DNA of 64,000 bases, taken from positions 16,953,904-17,017,903 of the forward strand of contig OZ038436.1 of NCBI GenBank assembly GCA_964036275.1, in the 5' to 3' direction. A program made the position numbers and the translations under genes. Below are positions 11,770 through 22,817 of the stretch, in pieces (positions within the stretch are counted from its first letter, which is position 1; each line of letters opens with the position of its first letter). The stretch is from Litoditis marina. Taxonomy: Eukaryota; Nematoda; Chromadorea; Rhabditida; Rhabditidae. Below the pieces are notes generated by a model. It was not told the DNA's origin. It did no database searches and saw only the letters and a program-made list of their open reading frames with translations.

Positions 11770-13296
11770 TACGCATTACTGGAAACACTAAATTTTTACA
11801 AAGTAACAATGATACTAACATGTTAATAATATGATTGTAGTGATCATGACAAACATATGGTTCTTTCACGTTGAAATTGAAATATTTCTATTTGAACTTT
11901 CATCCAACTGCTTTCACCTTCGTAGCCATAGTTACAGAAGTTATTTTGCTTCGAAAGGGGTAAGCGTATTAGAGCGCAAGTGAACAGGGTACTACAAAAT
12001 AAAATGAATATTCTTGTTTGAGATGGGCATTTCAGGAAATAACAGTGAAATAGTTATAAGTGACATAAATTGTTGAACTTTTTAATACCTACAAAACAAA
12101 AGTTGGATATTTAACAAAAAAGAAGAGTCCAGTACAAATGAACGCACATAAGCAATGATGCACCTTTTTCCACATTTTTATTGTTTTATTTAGCAGGATT
12201 ACGACGTTTCAGAGATTATTGAAACCCAATGATAATGGGTGGTAAACAGTTGAGTTTATAATGTTTATATCAAAAGATTGTTAACAATACGCTCACATAT
12301 TAGGCTATTTATTTGAACAATATTTTTTATCGAAATTTTCCCAACCCTTTCAGAAAAAACCCAAAACTGGTCTTGAATCAGGGTCGAAGCGAGTTCATAT
12401 TTTACTGAGTACATTCATATAACTATAATACGCTGACAGTTCAAAATTCACGGTCAGACCAACCTAGAAAAGTAAACGAAAAAATCTGCAAAGAAAAAAC
12501 TGAAATTTGCACTTTGAAGAAATTAATGATTTATGTATTGTTGTTGCTTGTAAATAAAGCATGCGCTAGACGCTTCTTCTATTTCTATAGCAACAAAGAA
12601 CACGAACATGTAATAACGAAATAATGGAAAAGACTAATAAACGTAAAAGGATGGAAACCATATTTAGATTATCTCGTGAGCCTAATTAATTCTACAATAG
12701 TCATCATGAATTCAATCTGCTGCCGGGGCAAAAAACAATCAGACAATTATACTTCGAACATGGTCGGAGATCAATTTACTATCTATACCTAACTGAATTA
12801 CTTTTAAAATAAATAAAAAAACCAAGTAAATACCATTTTGTGGTTTTAAGGTAAGAATCTACACAACAACGCATATATCTGAGCAGATAGAGACTCTACA
12901 CACAACTTTGAACTCAACATTCAATATGAGGTAAAACTTAGGGTAGGATTTTTTGTTATTAGAATGTAAAACAACACTTAGTCGAGTTGACCTTATTCAG
13001 GGTGTCTAAAATGATAAGATTGGAAGCTTGATACCTGATGACGATAAGTGCACCCCCCCCCCCCCCCCAGCACCGAATTCAAGTTTTGCCAGAAGTTTTA
13101 CATTCAGTCGCTATATTTTGTATTTCATCAAATTTTGAATAGATACTGAACTCCTTTATATTTTGTATTTCATTATTAAATAGAGTCTGAATTCAAACCT
13201 TTGGACGGGATTTTCATCAGATAAAACCAACATGAAAAATGTTTCCTTTTCATGTGTTTTCTTCTCATTCGAATCTTATTTCGAGTAAGGCACACA
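11770..13296. other. Region upstream of the fucosyltransferase gene; no gene seen
   Basis: AT-rich DNA without recognisable exons on either strand. It must contain the minus-strand gene's promoter, but I see no motif I can defend. The C16 run at 13053 is the only marked feature. Confidence 0.5.
13053..13068. repeat. Poly-C tract (C16)
   Basis: Sixteen Cs, a G-rich run on the minus strand. It is comparable to the G20 tract at 3042. Confidence 0.95.
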
Positions 13297-13462
13297 TATA
13301 GTGAGTGCCAAACCGAGCCTGCGAGCAAAAGTTTGCAGGGCGCTAACCACTGCGCTATTAGAGCACATAGCAGAAAGCTTTAGAATCGAAGACATTTGTG
13401 CGTATATAGCGAAAAGTGAGATATACAGTATCCTCCTGCCTTTCCGTTGGCGACGACTATAG
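13297..13462 (-). mobile_element. tRNA-derived repeat, partial (copy 1)
   Basis: The reverse complement carries the shared 5' part (CTATAGTCGTCGCCAACGG...) and the A-box-like TAGCGCAGTGGTTAGCG. The B-box region is partly deleted. It is related to copies at 28775, 30375, 53690 and 58169. Confidence 0.75.
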
Positions 13463-14810
13463 ATAACCACGAACATGGTTTATAAATGAATTTGTGTTTT
13501 CTACGTTCGTTTCGCAATGAATTGGCAATATGGGTAATTATTGGTGGTTGGAAGCTGATTAAATAGAGGAGGCAGTAATAAAACGACCATTGTTTATTCC
13601 ATGCTACCTAATCGTAAATACTTTTATTGTTACGAAAAATGTGGATAATCATACAAAATTAGCACACAGCCAGACGAAATCCAGCGCGCTGGCGAAAAAA
13701 GTTCCAGACTGATAATTATGGGAAGATATCAATTTCGCATGTAATTAATATATGTCGATACTAACCCTTTCTGTAGGATAGTACCGGCCAGAAAAAACTG
13801 TATACTACAAAAATAGTGTACTCCAAATTTTAATTCTTATGAAAAAAATACTTGCTGGTACGTACACGTTTCATGTGATAGGTTTATATCGAGCAAGATG
13901 TGTTTTTAGAGCAAAACACTCTTAACAATAGGAAGATTGGTTTGTTCTGAATCAACAACACGTTAAAAGTTTTGCTTAACGACTCTAAATATTTTCGAAG
14001 ATTAATATTCTCAATCAATGCATAAAGCTACAAAACATTATTGTTTTGTAGGTCTTCCAAAATTAACAATATCGAAGCCCTAGGTATGGGTGTGTACATA
14101 TTTATTACATATTGTCGGCGACGTAGCCATCATTATAAAAAGCTTTGAGACTTCTTGGATCGATTGCAAGCCAGACAGTTCAAACAGTTTGAGCATTCTA
14201 TTTTTGGCTAGAACTATAGTTCTCGCAAGTGCCATCGAGAAATTTTCAGCATGCCCACAAGTCATTGGTTGATTTCACCATGTTAGAGTTCTCGAAAAAC
14301 TGCGATTCTCTGTCAGCGGTTCTTCGTCCTTACCCCAATACGTGAATATAACTTGCTTTTCTAAAATGTGTGATAGTCGTCCAAAACTTGAAACTAGAGC
14401 AACAAGTTTCAAAGAGACTGAAACGAATTACATTTGGTAGGAAGTCTGATGGAACATTTTGGTTCATGTGTTGTTTGGTGCGCGGAAGTACGGATAATCT
14501 GTACGAAAATGACGTCGAGAGTATTAGCTCATAATTGGTCACAAACGTAACAACAGGAAAATGAAAAACAAATCGTTAAGTAAGGTGGTTTATTGACAGC
14601 GGGACATAAAAATTGTAAAGTTAGTAGTAGCTGATTGTTTTAACTTATTCTTGGATCATACCAACTTGAAATATTTTTGAAGGAAATTTCTGTGACTCTG
14701 GCCTTATAGAGTTTATGTTCATTTTCGTAGTTCACTCACTACAACCTCCAGAGTAATCGACGTTTCATAAAGTTTCGCAAAGATAAGCGAGAAAGAGCTG
14801 AAGAAATCAT
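13463..14810. other. Intergenic, nothing recognised
   Basis: Short overlapping open frames near 14090-14270 on both strands read through a partly self-complementary stretch (TTTTTGGCTAGAACTATAGT and its surroundings). They have no recognisable family or splice structure. Confidence 0.5.
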
Positions 14811-14814
14811 TTAA

Positions 14815-14926
14815 AGTAGGACGATCATGTGGGCCGATCCCGTGTCAGCGGTCCTTTAAACTTTAATAAATGTATTGCAACTTAAAGGACTAAAGCGTTG
14901 AGATTGGACCACATAATCGTCCTTCT
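14815..14926. mobile_element. TTAA-flanked MITE, family T2 (copy 1)
   Basis: AGTAGGACGATCATGTGG at the left mirrors CCACATAATCGTCCTTCT at the right. TTAA lies at 14811-14814 and 14927-14930. Relatives are at 26790-26905 and 54580-54689, with a left-end fragment at 53679. Confidence 0.85.
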
Positions 14927-14930
14927 TTAA

Positions 14931-16288
14931 CAGAGTATTTTCTCGTACTTCGCGCTCACGTTGAAGGGATGGACTATCAAATTTAGAGGTTTGAACACTT
15001 TTCCCCTGGTACACATTTTCACCCTGTACAAAAAGAAAATAAAGTACTTAAATGAGACATTGTTAAAGTAAAGATCTGTGTTGTTTTCCAGCTGTGTAAA
15101 ACAGTACTACCTTCTCATGCCGTACAACTAATTAGAAAAGGGACTACAGTCATCCAAATATCGCCAGTATTAGGCATAGAAACGACATGATGACGCATTG
15201 AGAACATGCGTTCTGTGGAATACTAACCAAAATATCTGAAAAATCTGCAAAATTTATAATGAAAAAAGTTCTGTTTTGTTATTATCGAATATTATGGTGA
15301 GAAATTCTTGACATTTTCAAAAGGGAGTTTCAGGGGCGTGCCAGATATATGATTTTGATGATGGTTTTTGAATTTAGAGCTCCTGATAACAAATTTCTGG
15401 ATGACAAAAACGTTGGTTTCTTCTTCAACTCTTTCATGTTCTGATAGGGCAGTTTATATTCATCAACCACAAATATCACCGAGATTACCCCTAAAATACT
15501 CGTTCGTGCCTGAGAGAAATACATAAGAAGACCGAATGACTAAATTATAATAGAGGGATGAAAAATGTATCTAAAGAGAGAGAGAGAGGCAGAGAGTGTT
15601 ATCAGTTCAAATAGTTCTCAGATTTGCACATGTTCTTTTCTTCTTCAGTGCTGAAAGTTTTGACGTAAAAGTGAGTTAACTAGTAACGTGTAGCTGCCTT
15701 TTATACGTCCACAAATGTAGACGTATTCAACACGTTTTACATTGCTATGTAGTAAAAACCCAACAGTGTAAAGTTGTTTTTCGTAAATGCTATGAATTCT
15801 GACACTCTGAAACGTAAATAGAGTGTGAGTGCACGTATTAGTAAATCATAGTTTGTTCCGGAACTTCGCCGCATTTCTTTGATTTCCGGTATGCTAAAGA
15901 GAGAACCCGCTGGAGTTTTAGGTAATTAACATATTTAAATTATAGTTATAGCAAAGCAATATCGGAAATTCTTCGCATGGTGGCTTTTGTGTATTCTTGA
16001 TCTCATTTCAGATGTAACCTAGTTTGGAATATCGTTTAAATTATCGTCGGCCACATATTGAATTGTATAGGAAAACTATACAATAACTGGTGTAAAATGC
16101 TTCGCAGGATTGAATATAGAATTTGGATATAAACCATAAACGGCATCGATTTTAGCATTGAATGGCTATCTGGGCATGATAACAATTCTGGCCCAATGCT
16201 GCACAAATAAACTACCATTCACCCCACAGCAGAGTGCGAAACCGAACACACATCTCGTTCATTAAATGAATCGGGATTGTGGATTGAT
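14931..16288. other. Intergenic, nothing recognised
   Basis: A short GAGA stretch near 15577-15592 and AT-rich sequence. I see no exon, RNA gene or repeat that I can support. Confidence 0.5.
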
Positions 16289-16460
16289 CTGGCGGCGTAG
16301 CAATCCCTCAAAAATCTCATGAGATACCTCATGAGCTATTCACATGAGCTTCTCATGAGATTCTACAACAACATTGAGAGCTCACGAGTAGCTCACGAGA
16401 TATCTCATGAGAAACTCATTTAAACTTCTCGTGAGATTGTAGGGATTGCTATGCCGCCTG
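16289..16460. mobile_element. Palindromic MITE, family B (copy 1)
   Basis: Ends CTGGCGGCGTAGCAATC and GATTGCTATGCCGCCTG. The interior is packed with CTCATGAG palindromes. A second copy lies at 28582-28765. It is non-coding, and no clear target duplication is seen. Confidence 0.8.
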
Positions 16461-17848
16461 AAAAAAACCCAGCAAGTTTGACTAACTCTTTTGAGTAAAG
16501 TCATAGGTTTTTTTTGAGATTTTCTGGATGTACAGGCCATGAATTATAAAACAGTGTGGTCAATTTCCACAGTAAGAGTGTGAACATCCCAACCACAGTA
16601 CCATTTCGGTACAGTGTTCCTGGTGTCTCGCGCAAAGTACAAATGCTGAAGTACACTTAGCACAGTCAACTGCACATTTGTGAGTCAGAAATGGCGGCAT
16701 TTCTACTGGCATCCTGAATTTATCACTATTTCTCGAATATCAATTTATCACTATTTCTCGAATATGTAAGAGGAATTTCGTTTTTTTCCCGCGTTCCAGA
16801 AGAAGTATATTAAAGTCTAACCCTACGAATTATACGAACATGACATCAGTTCGAAGACTAAAACTAAGCGGACTGGCAATACATCCCGTCTACAGATCGC
16901 GTTCGAATAAAATGTACACAGGTGGTCGCTGCAGCAATGGTTCGTTAATATTTGTGAAGTGTAAGTCAGGTACATTTATGTGGCGTGACCTTGGTTGTAG
17001 TAATAAGTAACTCATGAATCTACGGCTCTAAGAACTATGATTGCACTTCATTATTGCACGAGAACGTATGATTTTGGTACTGTTTCCTAGAGTGGTTAAG
17101 GAATTGAATTGAATTGGAATTGGAATTGAAAAGAATTGAAAACCAATTCCAAAGAATTGAATTGAATTGGTTTTTTTGTACAACCAATTCCAAAGAATTG
17201 AATTGTATTGGTTTTTGTGTAAAACCAATTCCTTAGAATTGAATTGAATTGGTTTTTTTTGAAACCCAGAAAAATTAGAATTGAATTGAATCGGTTTTTT
17301 GAATATCAGCAATAATATTTGGAATTGGTTTTGGAATTGGTTTTTTCAGCGTGGGAAAATTGTTTGTTTTCTGCTGTGTTCTATTCAATCTCAAGGCGGT
17401 AGTAGTGTTAATAAACACAAAAACTTTTTTATGAACCGAATTGACAAAAAACTGCATCTAGAATTGAAATTGGAATTGATTTTTTTTGAGAATTGGTCGG
17501 AATTGGTCGGAATTACATTGAATTGAATTGATTTTTTGGCGCCGGAAAAGAATTGGAATTGAAATTCGGATGTTTTTTGAGAATTGGTTGGAATTGGAAT
17601 TGAATTGAATTGGTTTTGCGCCATCGGAAAAGAATTGGAATTGAAACTCTGAGATTTTTTGAGAATTGGTTGGAATTGGAATTGAATGGACTTAGGACAA
17701 CTCCCCCCCGAGTCCCCCCAGTTTTGGCTCTCTCTCGTTAATTGGGGTCAACATCGGCCACCATGGTGCGCAAAAGAACTTACAATACAAACAAGCATGA
17801 CATACAGTTCAGATTGAAAATTTTCAAAATGAACGAAATAAGGCGAGA

Positions 17849-20800
17849 ATGGTATCATTCAACTCGGTAAGATACACTGAAGATCAATTCTAAAGTTATA
17901 CTACAATTTGAGATCACAGTACCTCTGAAATAAATATTTGTAGTATTCCTGATTTTAACAAGCTTTTTTTCAGTCATTCGAAACCAATTACCCCTGTTGG
18001 ACGCAAATATGTGCGAAGCACTTCAGGTAATCGTTTAATTATGCTTGTTGATGAACGGCGTGATAATTACGACATGTTGATGAACGCTTGTTGATGAACG
18101 GCGTGATAATTACGACACGTTCATACCTAAGGAGAGGTACAGGTTAATTAAGCATCTCGTAGCCCTTCAGAGTTCATTATTAGTCTATCATTGGTATTGT
18201 ACTCTCACTGTCTTCTGCTACGGTTTTCTGGTTACTCACTTTCCTGCACTTTCATTCACGTAAAAGTCAAGATAAAATCTGCTAGTTCTATAGTCTCATG
18301 CATTCCTACTTAGCCTTCTGCAGTATGATTTAGTTTAGTGAAAAGTTGCTGTTTTTTGTACGTTTTCATTGGTACTGTAGAGTTTTTGATAAAAAGTTAC
18401 GTAAGTGAAAATGAACTTGTTTTACAGAATGAATACGGCTTTAGAAGCCAAGAACTTTGTTCCTTCACAAAGAGGTAATCGCTGCTACATTCACGTGAGC
18501 GTGACTTCGCCCGGCCACTGCATAAGATTCAGTGTACATTGCGTCCGAACCAACTACACTGTATGGAGGTATGTTTCAATTGATCTTAGTCAAAGGTAAT
18601 CCTCTCCTTTTTTTCACTCACTACCGTGCATTCACAAAACACTACTTTCAATTGGGAACCGCATTTTTTTCATTGAAACAGTTCACTATTCTTGAAATAA
18701 CCTCTCCACCGTTTTTCTTACGGACTAGTTTTGAAGTTTATTGACAGAGCAGTGCTTGGGTACTGTAGTAGTGTATTGTGTACTGTAGCTATCTCATTAA
18801 CAACGCCGCGGACTATGTTTTCTCATGAAAGTTGGTTTCAGTCCTTTACAAACTACATTATTCAGAACTACTTCAATTTTCAGGTTCGACAATAACCAGA
18901 TGCTGGACATACAACTACACCTGAGACAGAAAAACCCAGTTCGTCAAATTCGCCGAGTTCTTGGAGTAGCGCCCGACTCCTGTCCTGTCACACCGGATAA
19001 CATTCCAATGGTGAGGCATTTCACACACTTTTATGGTCTTGAATGCGAATAGTCGCCGCTTGAACTAACATCAGTTTTTCATCCGATTGGAAAAGTTATT
19101 ACAGATATAGAGTGCATTTTGTACATCAGCCGAAATTGAGTCTTGTTTAATTATCGATTACCTGTGAGGTAACCGGAAAACAAGATAACCGATTTCTCGA
19201 AAACCCGCCAGGTGAATTGTGTGCTTACTATACTGTTATTTATACAGAACACAATACTCATTCATTTTCAGTGCTACCAGTTCATCTACAGTGGAGAAAA
19301 GATGCTCCAATATCAAGATTCTGACTGCGCAGTTTTCTGTATTCCGTCTGATATTGGAAAAGTTGCTACTGCTGGCGTGGATTGTGTACAGGTACAATTT
19401 TATCCGCATTGTCCAGTTACTCTTGAATATAAGATAGAGTGAAATCTGTTTGAGTGCTGGGGAACATCACTTATCACACCTACTGGTGCTGCTGCAGTAC
19501 ACGTTCAGTCAATTCCACAGTTCAATTTCTAGCCAACCACGATGTGTAACATCTAGATGGGCTTAGCAGCAAGTTTTCAACGTTTCTTTGTTTAGAGTGA
19601 CGGAAACTTCAAATATGGACCAGAAGGTTATGGAACAAACAGTCAAATATATACCATTCATTTTGTGATCGGGGATTCGTTTATTCCTATGCTGGTTGCC
19701 TTCATCACACACAAAACGCAGGCTGTCTATGAGAAGGTTGGTGACAGGACGTTTTAAAGTTCCTGACAGACTGCTTGTAGTGAGGTCTTCATTTATACTG
19801 TTTCCAGTTGTGTGAACACGAAATACGTGTGGAAAGTGTGCGAATTGAACTCTTTGAAGAATGAAAATCACGAAAGTGTGTGAAGTTATGAATATTTCTC
19901 TGTTATTAACTTTTGATCAGGTTTCCAACTAGGACTGAGGTTTTTGTTGTAGTTTGAGCTAGAACTGTTCTTATAGGTTTTCTCCGTTCTGAAAGACGCG
20001 CTAGTTCAATTTGGAGGTCTTCAAAATGTGCAAGATGCTCTATTTCTGATTGACTTTGAAGCGGCGGTGGCAGGTCAGTTCTAAACATGTTGATTATGTA
20101 TACGAGAATATTGTAAGTTGTTTTGTTATCACACGACATGTGACTTTTTGTGTTGTCAATCATATAACGCCTTCGAGATTATGGTTCGGGAAAACACACT
20201 TCACGCTAACAAATGTTCTCGCATTACATTACTTAGTTTTCTCATTCACAACACTTTCCACTTTTTGATTTTTAAGGAGCTATAAAAGAGGTTATCAAGC
20301 CTCGAACTCTACGTGGATGTGCGTTCCATTTTGCCCAGTCGATCAATCGCAATGTGAGCTCTTCATTTGCTGGTGTGGACTGGGAGGCTCATCCGGAGAT
20401 CTCTACGTGGATCAAACGAGTTCGAGCCTCAGTGTTCCTCTCTTATGATCTTATTTTCGCATACGGTTAGTTATGATTGGGTTCAGAACCACGAATGATA
20501 AATCAGAACGAGTTTCTAAATTGAAATTTGAAAAATGTGAGCTCTTTACTATTTTTTTCCGTAAGTGCGATGCGTACATTAACTGTGTCATGTTCACTTT
20601 GCCTATCCTGAAATGCAACATTTTCACTAAGAACATAATTACTTACAGTTTGTTTTGCTAAGGTTTTCTACTTTTTCCGAAATCAATTTCGTTCAGGCAT
20701 ATTCTGTACTCCTCTGTACATTTCCAATCCGTCTCGTGCCACCAGACAGTGCTGTGAGAGGTTTTCCACGTATCTCAAGAACACATATCTGCAACACTCC

Positions 20801-21530
20801 GTCTTCAAGTCCATGTGGTCCCACAGCGAAAGTTATCGACACCGTACTACCAATATGGCAGAAGGGTTCCACAATGGAATGAAACACTTTTTCGGTAAGT
20901 TTTCAGAATACAAGTTTCACTTAAGAATGTTAAGTTTTAGTTGAACACCTCACCACAAGTTTCAGTTTCAGTTGAACACCTCAAGAATGAGCACCTTGAA
21001 CACTAGCACGCCGTCAATGTTTCGTAGGGAAATTTTGAACCATATATTCCATCGTAGACCCAGGGAAAGAAACTTCAAAAAACTTTAAGGAACTGTGGCG
21101 GAAAACTGCACAACTATCATGATTGTGATTTTTTTTGTTGTAAATCTGGATACTTGTTATATCGTTTCAAAAAGTTTTGTGATATATAATCAAAAGGCTA
21201 ATACTTTCAAACTGATCATCTTTGACCACACTATAAAATTATTTTTGAACTTATTTTTAACTTGCAGAAAGACGCAGCCCTCTTCTCAAAGACGCCATTG
21301 ACTATGTCCGCCAAATTCTCACCCGCTCTCATATCGACGTTTACGGAGTTGTTGACAAACATGTGTTACCTCCAAACTCAATGACTACTCGACGATTCGA
21401 TCAGCTGACTGATATTTGTTTCCACATGTTGATATTTGGCCAAGTTCTCCAAGTCCGTTATCCAACATTTGATGATGTTCTCGATTTCTTAGACCAAATG
21501 TCTATTTATCAACCATCAGATACTCGTTGA
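17849..21530 (+). CDS. MULE transposase, apparently intact, 448 aa
   Basis: Ten exons in consistent phase: 17849-17866, 17974-18026, 18428-18568, 18884-19010, 19272-19391, 19596-19736, 19977-20073, 20277-20465, 20697-20894 and 21268-21530 (TGA). No frameshift or internal stop is needed. The N-terminal part (residues about 1-110) is Cys/His-containing (CWTQICAKHF, NRCYIHV, FSVHCVR), perhaps a DNA-binding region. The catalytic core matches the MULE DDE fold: first Asp in VQSDGNF (D155), then YTIHFVIGDSFIPMLVAF, second Asp in FLIDFEAA (D226), a C-x2-H motif in GCAFHFAQ, and Glu in TNMAEGFHNG (E351). Transposases of this family cut and join the element's ends in the nucleus. The start was chosen because ATGGTATCATTC gives the only phase-0 entry into exon 2; a start at 18411 would be an alternative. 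The gene lies within element ends at 17688 and 22256. Activity is inferred from intactness only. Confidence 0.87.
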
Positions 21531-22187
21531 TTGTTCATTTATTATTTGTTTTTCTTGAAGGCTCCTTCAGCGGTGCGATTGTACATAATATTTTGTGACT
21601 TCTTTCATTTTTCAGTGCCTGTATGCTAAATAATCTTGTACACTGTGTATCATTCTGTGATTATCGTGCCCACATTTTGCTTCCTTTTTACATTTTGCTT
21701 CCTTGTTACGTAACATTTTGTCTTTTGGCATCTAGATCTATAACCGCCAGTCACATATCTTACAAATTTCTACTCATATACTCATTTTACTGCATGTTTG
21801 GTTCAATTTTAGACGTTAGTGTAGCTTTCTTAGTTACCGACTTTTGTATAGATTTTTTAGTTACCTAATGATAATAATAATGATAATCAGTTGGTAATCA
21901 ATAGCGTTCAATGAACGTATTACATATCGTTCTATAAATATTATTCATGCACACACTTTTCGCAGTTTGTTGAATCAATCAGTTCATATTTGGTGATGTT
22001 CTTTCATTGAGGCGCGAGGCGTTTTTTCTAGAAAAGGTCACCCCAATTAAATTATAGACTGTACAAACTTAAGAGACGCATACAGTTAGACAGTTATAGA
22101 ACAAATCCACCGCGTGTCAGTTTTGGACACACTTCCCCTACGCATATTCATTATGGCTCAGCCTGACCTCTGCCCTGTCAACCAGCA

Positions 22188-22220
22188 CCCCCCCCCCCCC
22201 CCCTCCCCCCCCCCCCCCCC
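22188..22220. repeat. C16-T-C16 tract in MULE right end
   Basis: Two 16-nt C runs separated by one T, some 36 bp inside the MULE's right end. The left end also has short C runs (C7, C6). Confidence 0.95.
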
Positions 22221-22307
22221 AGCCTAATTACTGGTGGGGGGATATGTCCTAGATCCGAATTGAATTGAATTGGTTTTTCGGAATTGGTTAACCACTCTAC
22301 TGTTTCC

Positions 22308-22688
22308 TCATTTTGTATTTTTTCATTCATCTTAAGTTTAGTATAGCTGTAACCACGCAATTCACTGAGAACGTTTATGTTTTCCACGTTGCGTTCCCAT
22401 GTAAGCGAAACATTTTACGACCACCAAATGGTTTCGGGACAGAAATGCAGATTTATATATAGTCACGGTTACAAACGAAGTTCTATAAATGTTTAATATA
22501 TTTCAACGAGATATTTGCTACGAGTAGTGCGATGAACACGCTACGTGATAAGAATAACGGATAATGTGGAAGTTTTTCATAACTCATATGTACAACATCG
22601 AACACCCCAGTTGATATATAAAATATAGTTATTGAACGTTAGAGAATAGTATGAATCAAAGTTGTTAGTGTGGAGACGATTGTGTATG
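22308..22688. other. Spacer, nothing recognised
   Basis: AT-rich sequence between the hAT right flank and a small minus-strand reading frame. No motif I can support. Confidence 0.5.
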
Positions 22689-22817
22689 CTAATCTTCGTC
22701 TCCACCAAGCTTCCTGCGTACCTCTGCCATTACCATAATAGAGTCAGCTGGCACGTAATCTAAAGTGACACATCGCTGCGCCGTATTTCGTTTGGGTTGC
22801 GATTTTTCGAAAAACAT
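22689..22817 (-). CDS. Short open frame, possible terminal exon (unknown protein)
   Basis: A minus-strand frame of 42 codons from ATG (22817) to TAG (22689) reads MFFEKSQPKRNTAQ, then TLDYVPADSIMVMAEVRRK and ends GGDED. The frame stays open about 11 codons further upstream. The amino-acid composition and the acidic C-terminus look coding rather than random, and a TATAAATA lies upstream near 22882-22889. I cannot place it in a family, and I found no convincing upstream exon. It may be a very small gene, a last exon or a relic. Confidence 0.3.
   Translation of the reverse strand: MFFEKSQPKRNTAQRCVTLDYVPADSIMVMAEVRRKLGGDED

Larger units (their letters stand above)
17688..22256 (+). mobile_element. 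Complete Mutator-like element (MULE), 4.57 kb
   Basis: Ends GGACTTAGGACAACTCCCCC and, in reverse complement, GGATCTAGGACATATCCCCC match at 16 of 20 positions. The 9-mer GAATTGAAT lies directly outside both ends (17679-17687 and 22257-22265); 9-11-bp duplications are typical of MULEs. The host repeat itself contains this 9-mer, so the duplication alone is weaker evidence than the hAT one. Inside is an uninterrupted spliced transposase gene on the plus strand. The 3' flank after the gene (21531-22256) shows no second gene and carries C16-T-C16 near the right end. Confidence 0.88.
17088..22299. mobile_element. hAT-like MITE with GAATTG minisatellite, split by a MULE
   Basis: Terminal inverted repeats are TAGAGTGGTTAA and TTAACCACTCTA, and the 8-bp duplication is typical of the hAT superfamily. 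The body (17088-17687 and 22257-22299) is a minisatellite of GAATTGAATTGG-like units around a unique core (AGCGTGGGAAAATTGTTTG). An uninterrupted 459-bp relative with its own 8-bp duplication lies at 30442-30900. The whole MULE at 17688-22256 has inserted into it. It has no coding capacity of its own. Confidence 0.9.
17080..22307. repeat. 8-bp target-site duplication CTGTTTCC around the hAT-like element
   Basis: CTGTTTCC at 17080-17087 directly precedes TAGAGTGGTTAA, and CTGTTTCC at 22300-22307 directly follows TTAACCACTCTA. This shows that the two separated halves are one insertion. Confidence 0.9.

Noticed and set aside
14080..14272. Overlapping 60-codon frames on both strands
   Set aside because: The stretch is partly self-complementary, which explains open frames on both strands; no domain or exon structure.
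17028..17624. Repeated frames such as KKPIQFNSN on the minus strand, also at 30227-30664
   Set aside because: They are translations of the GAATTG minisatellite of the hAT-like MITE. Similarity between the two sites reflects the repeat, not a protein family.
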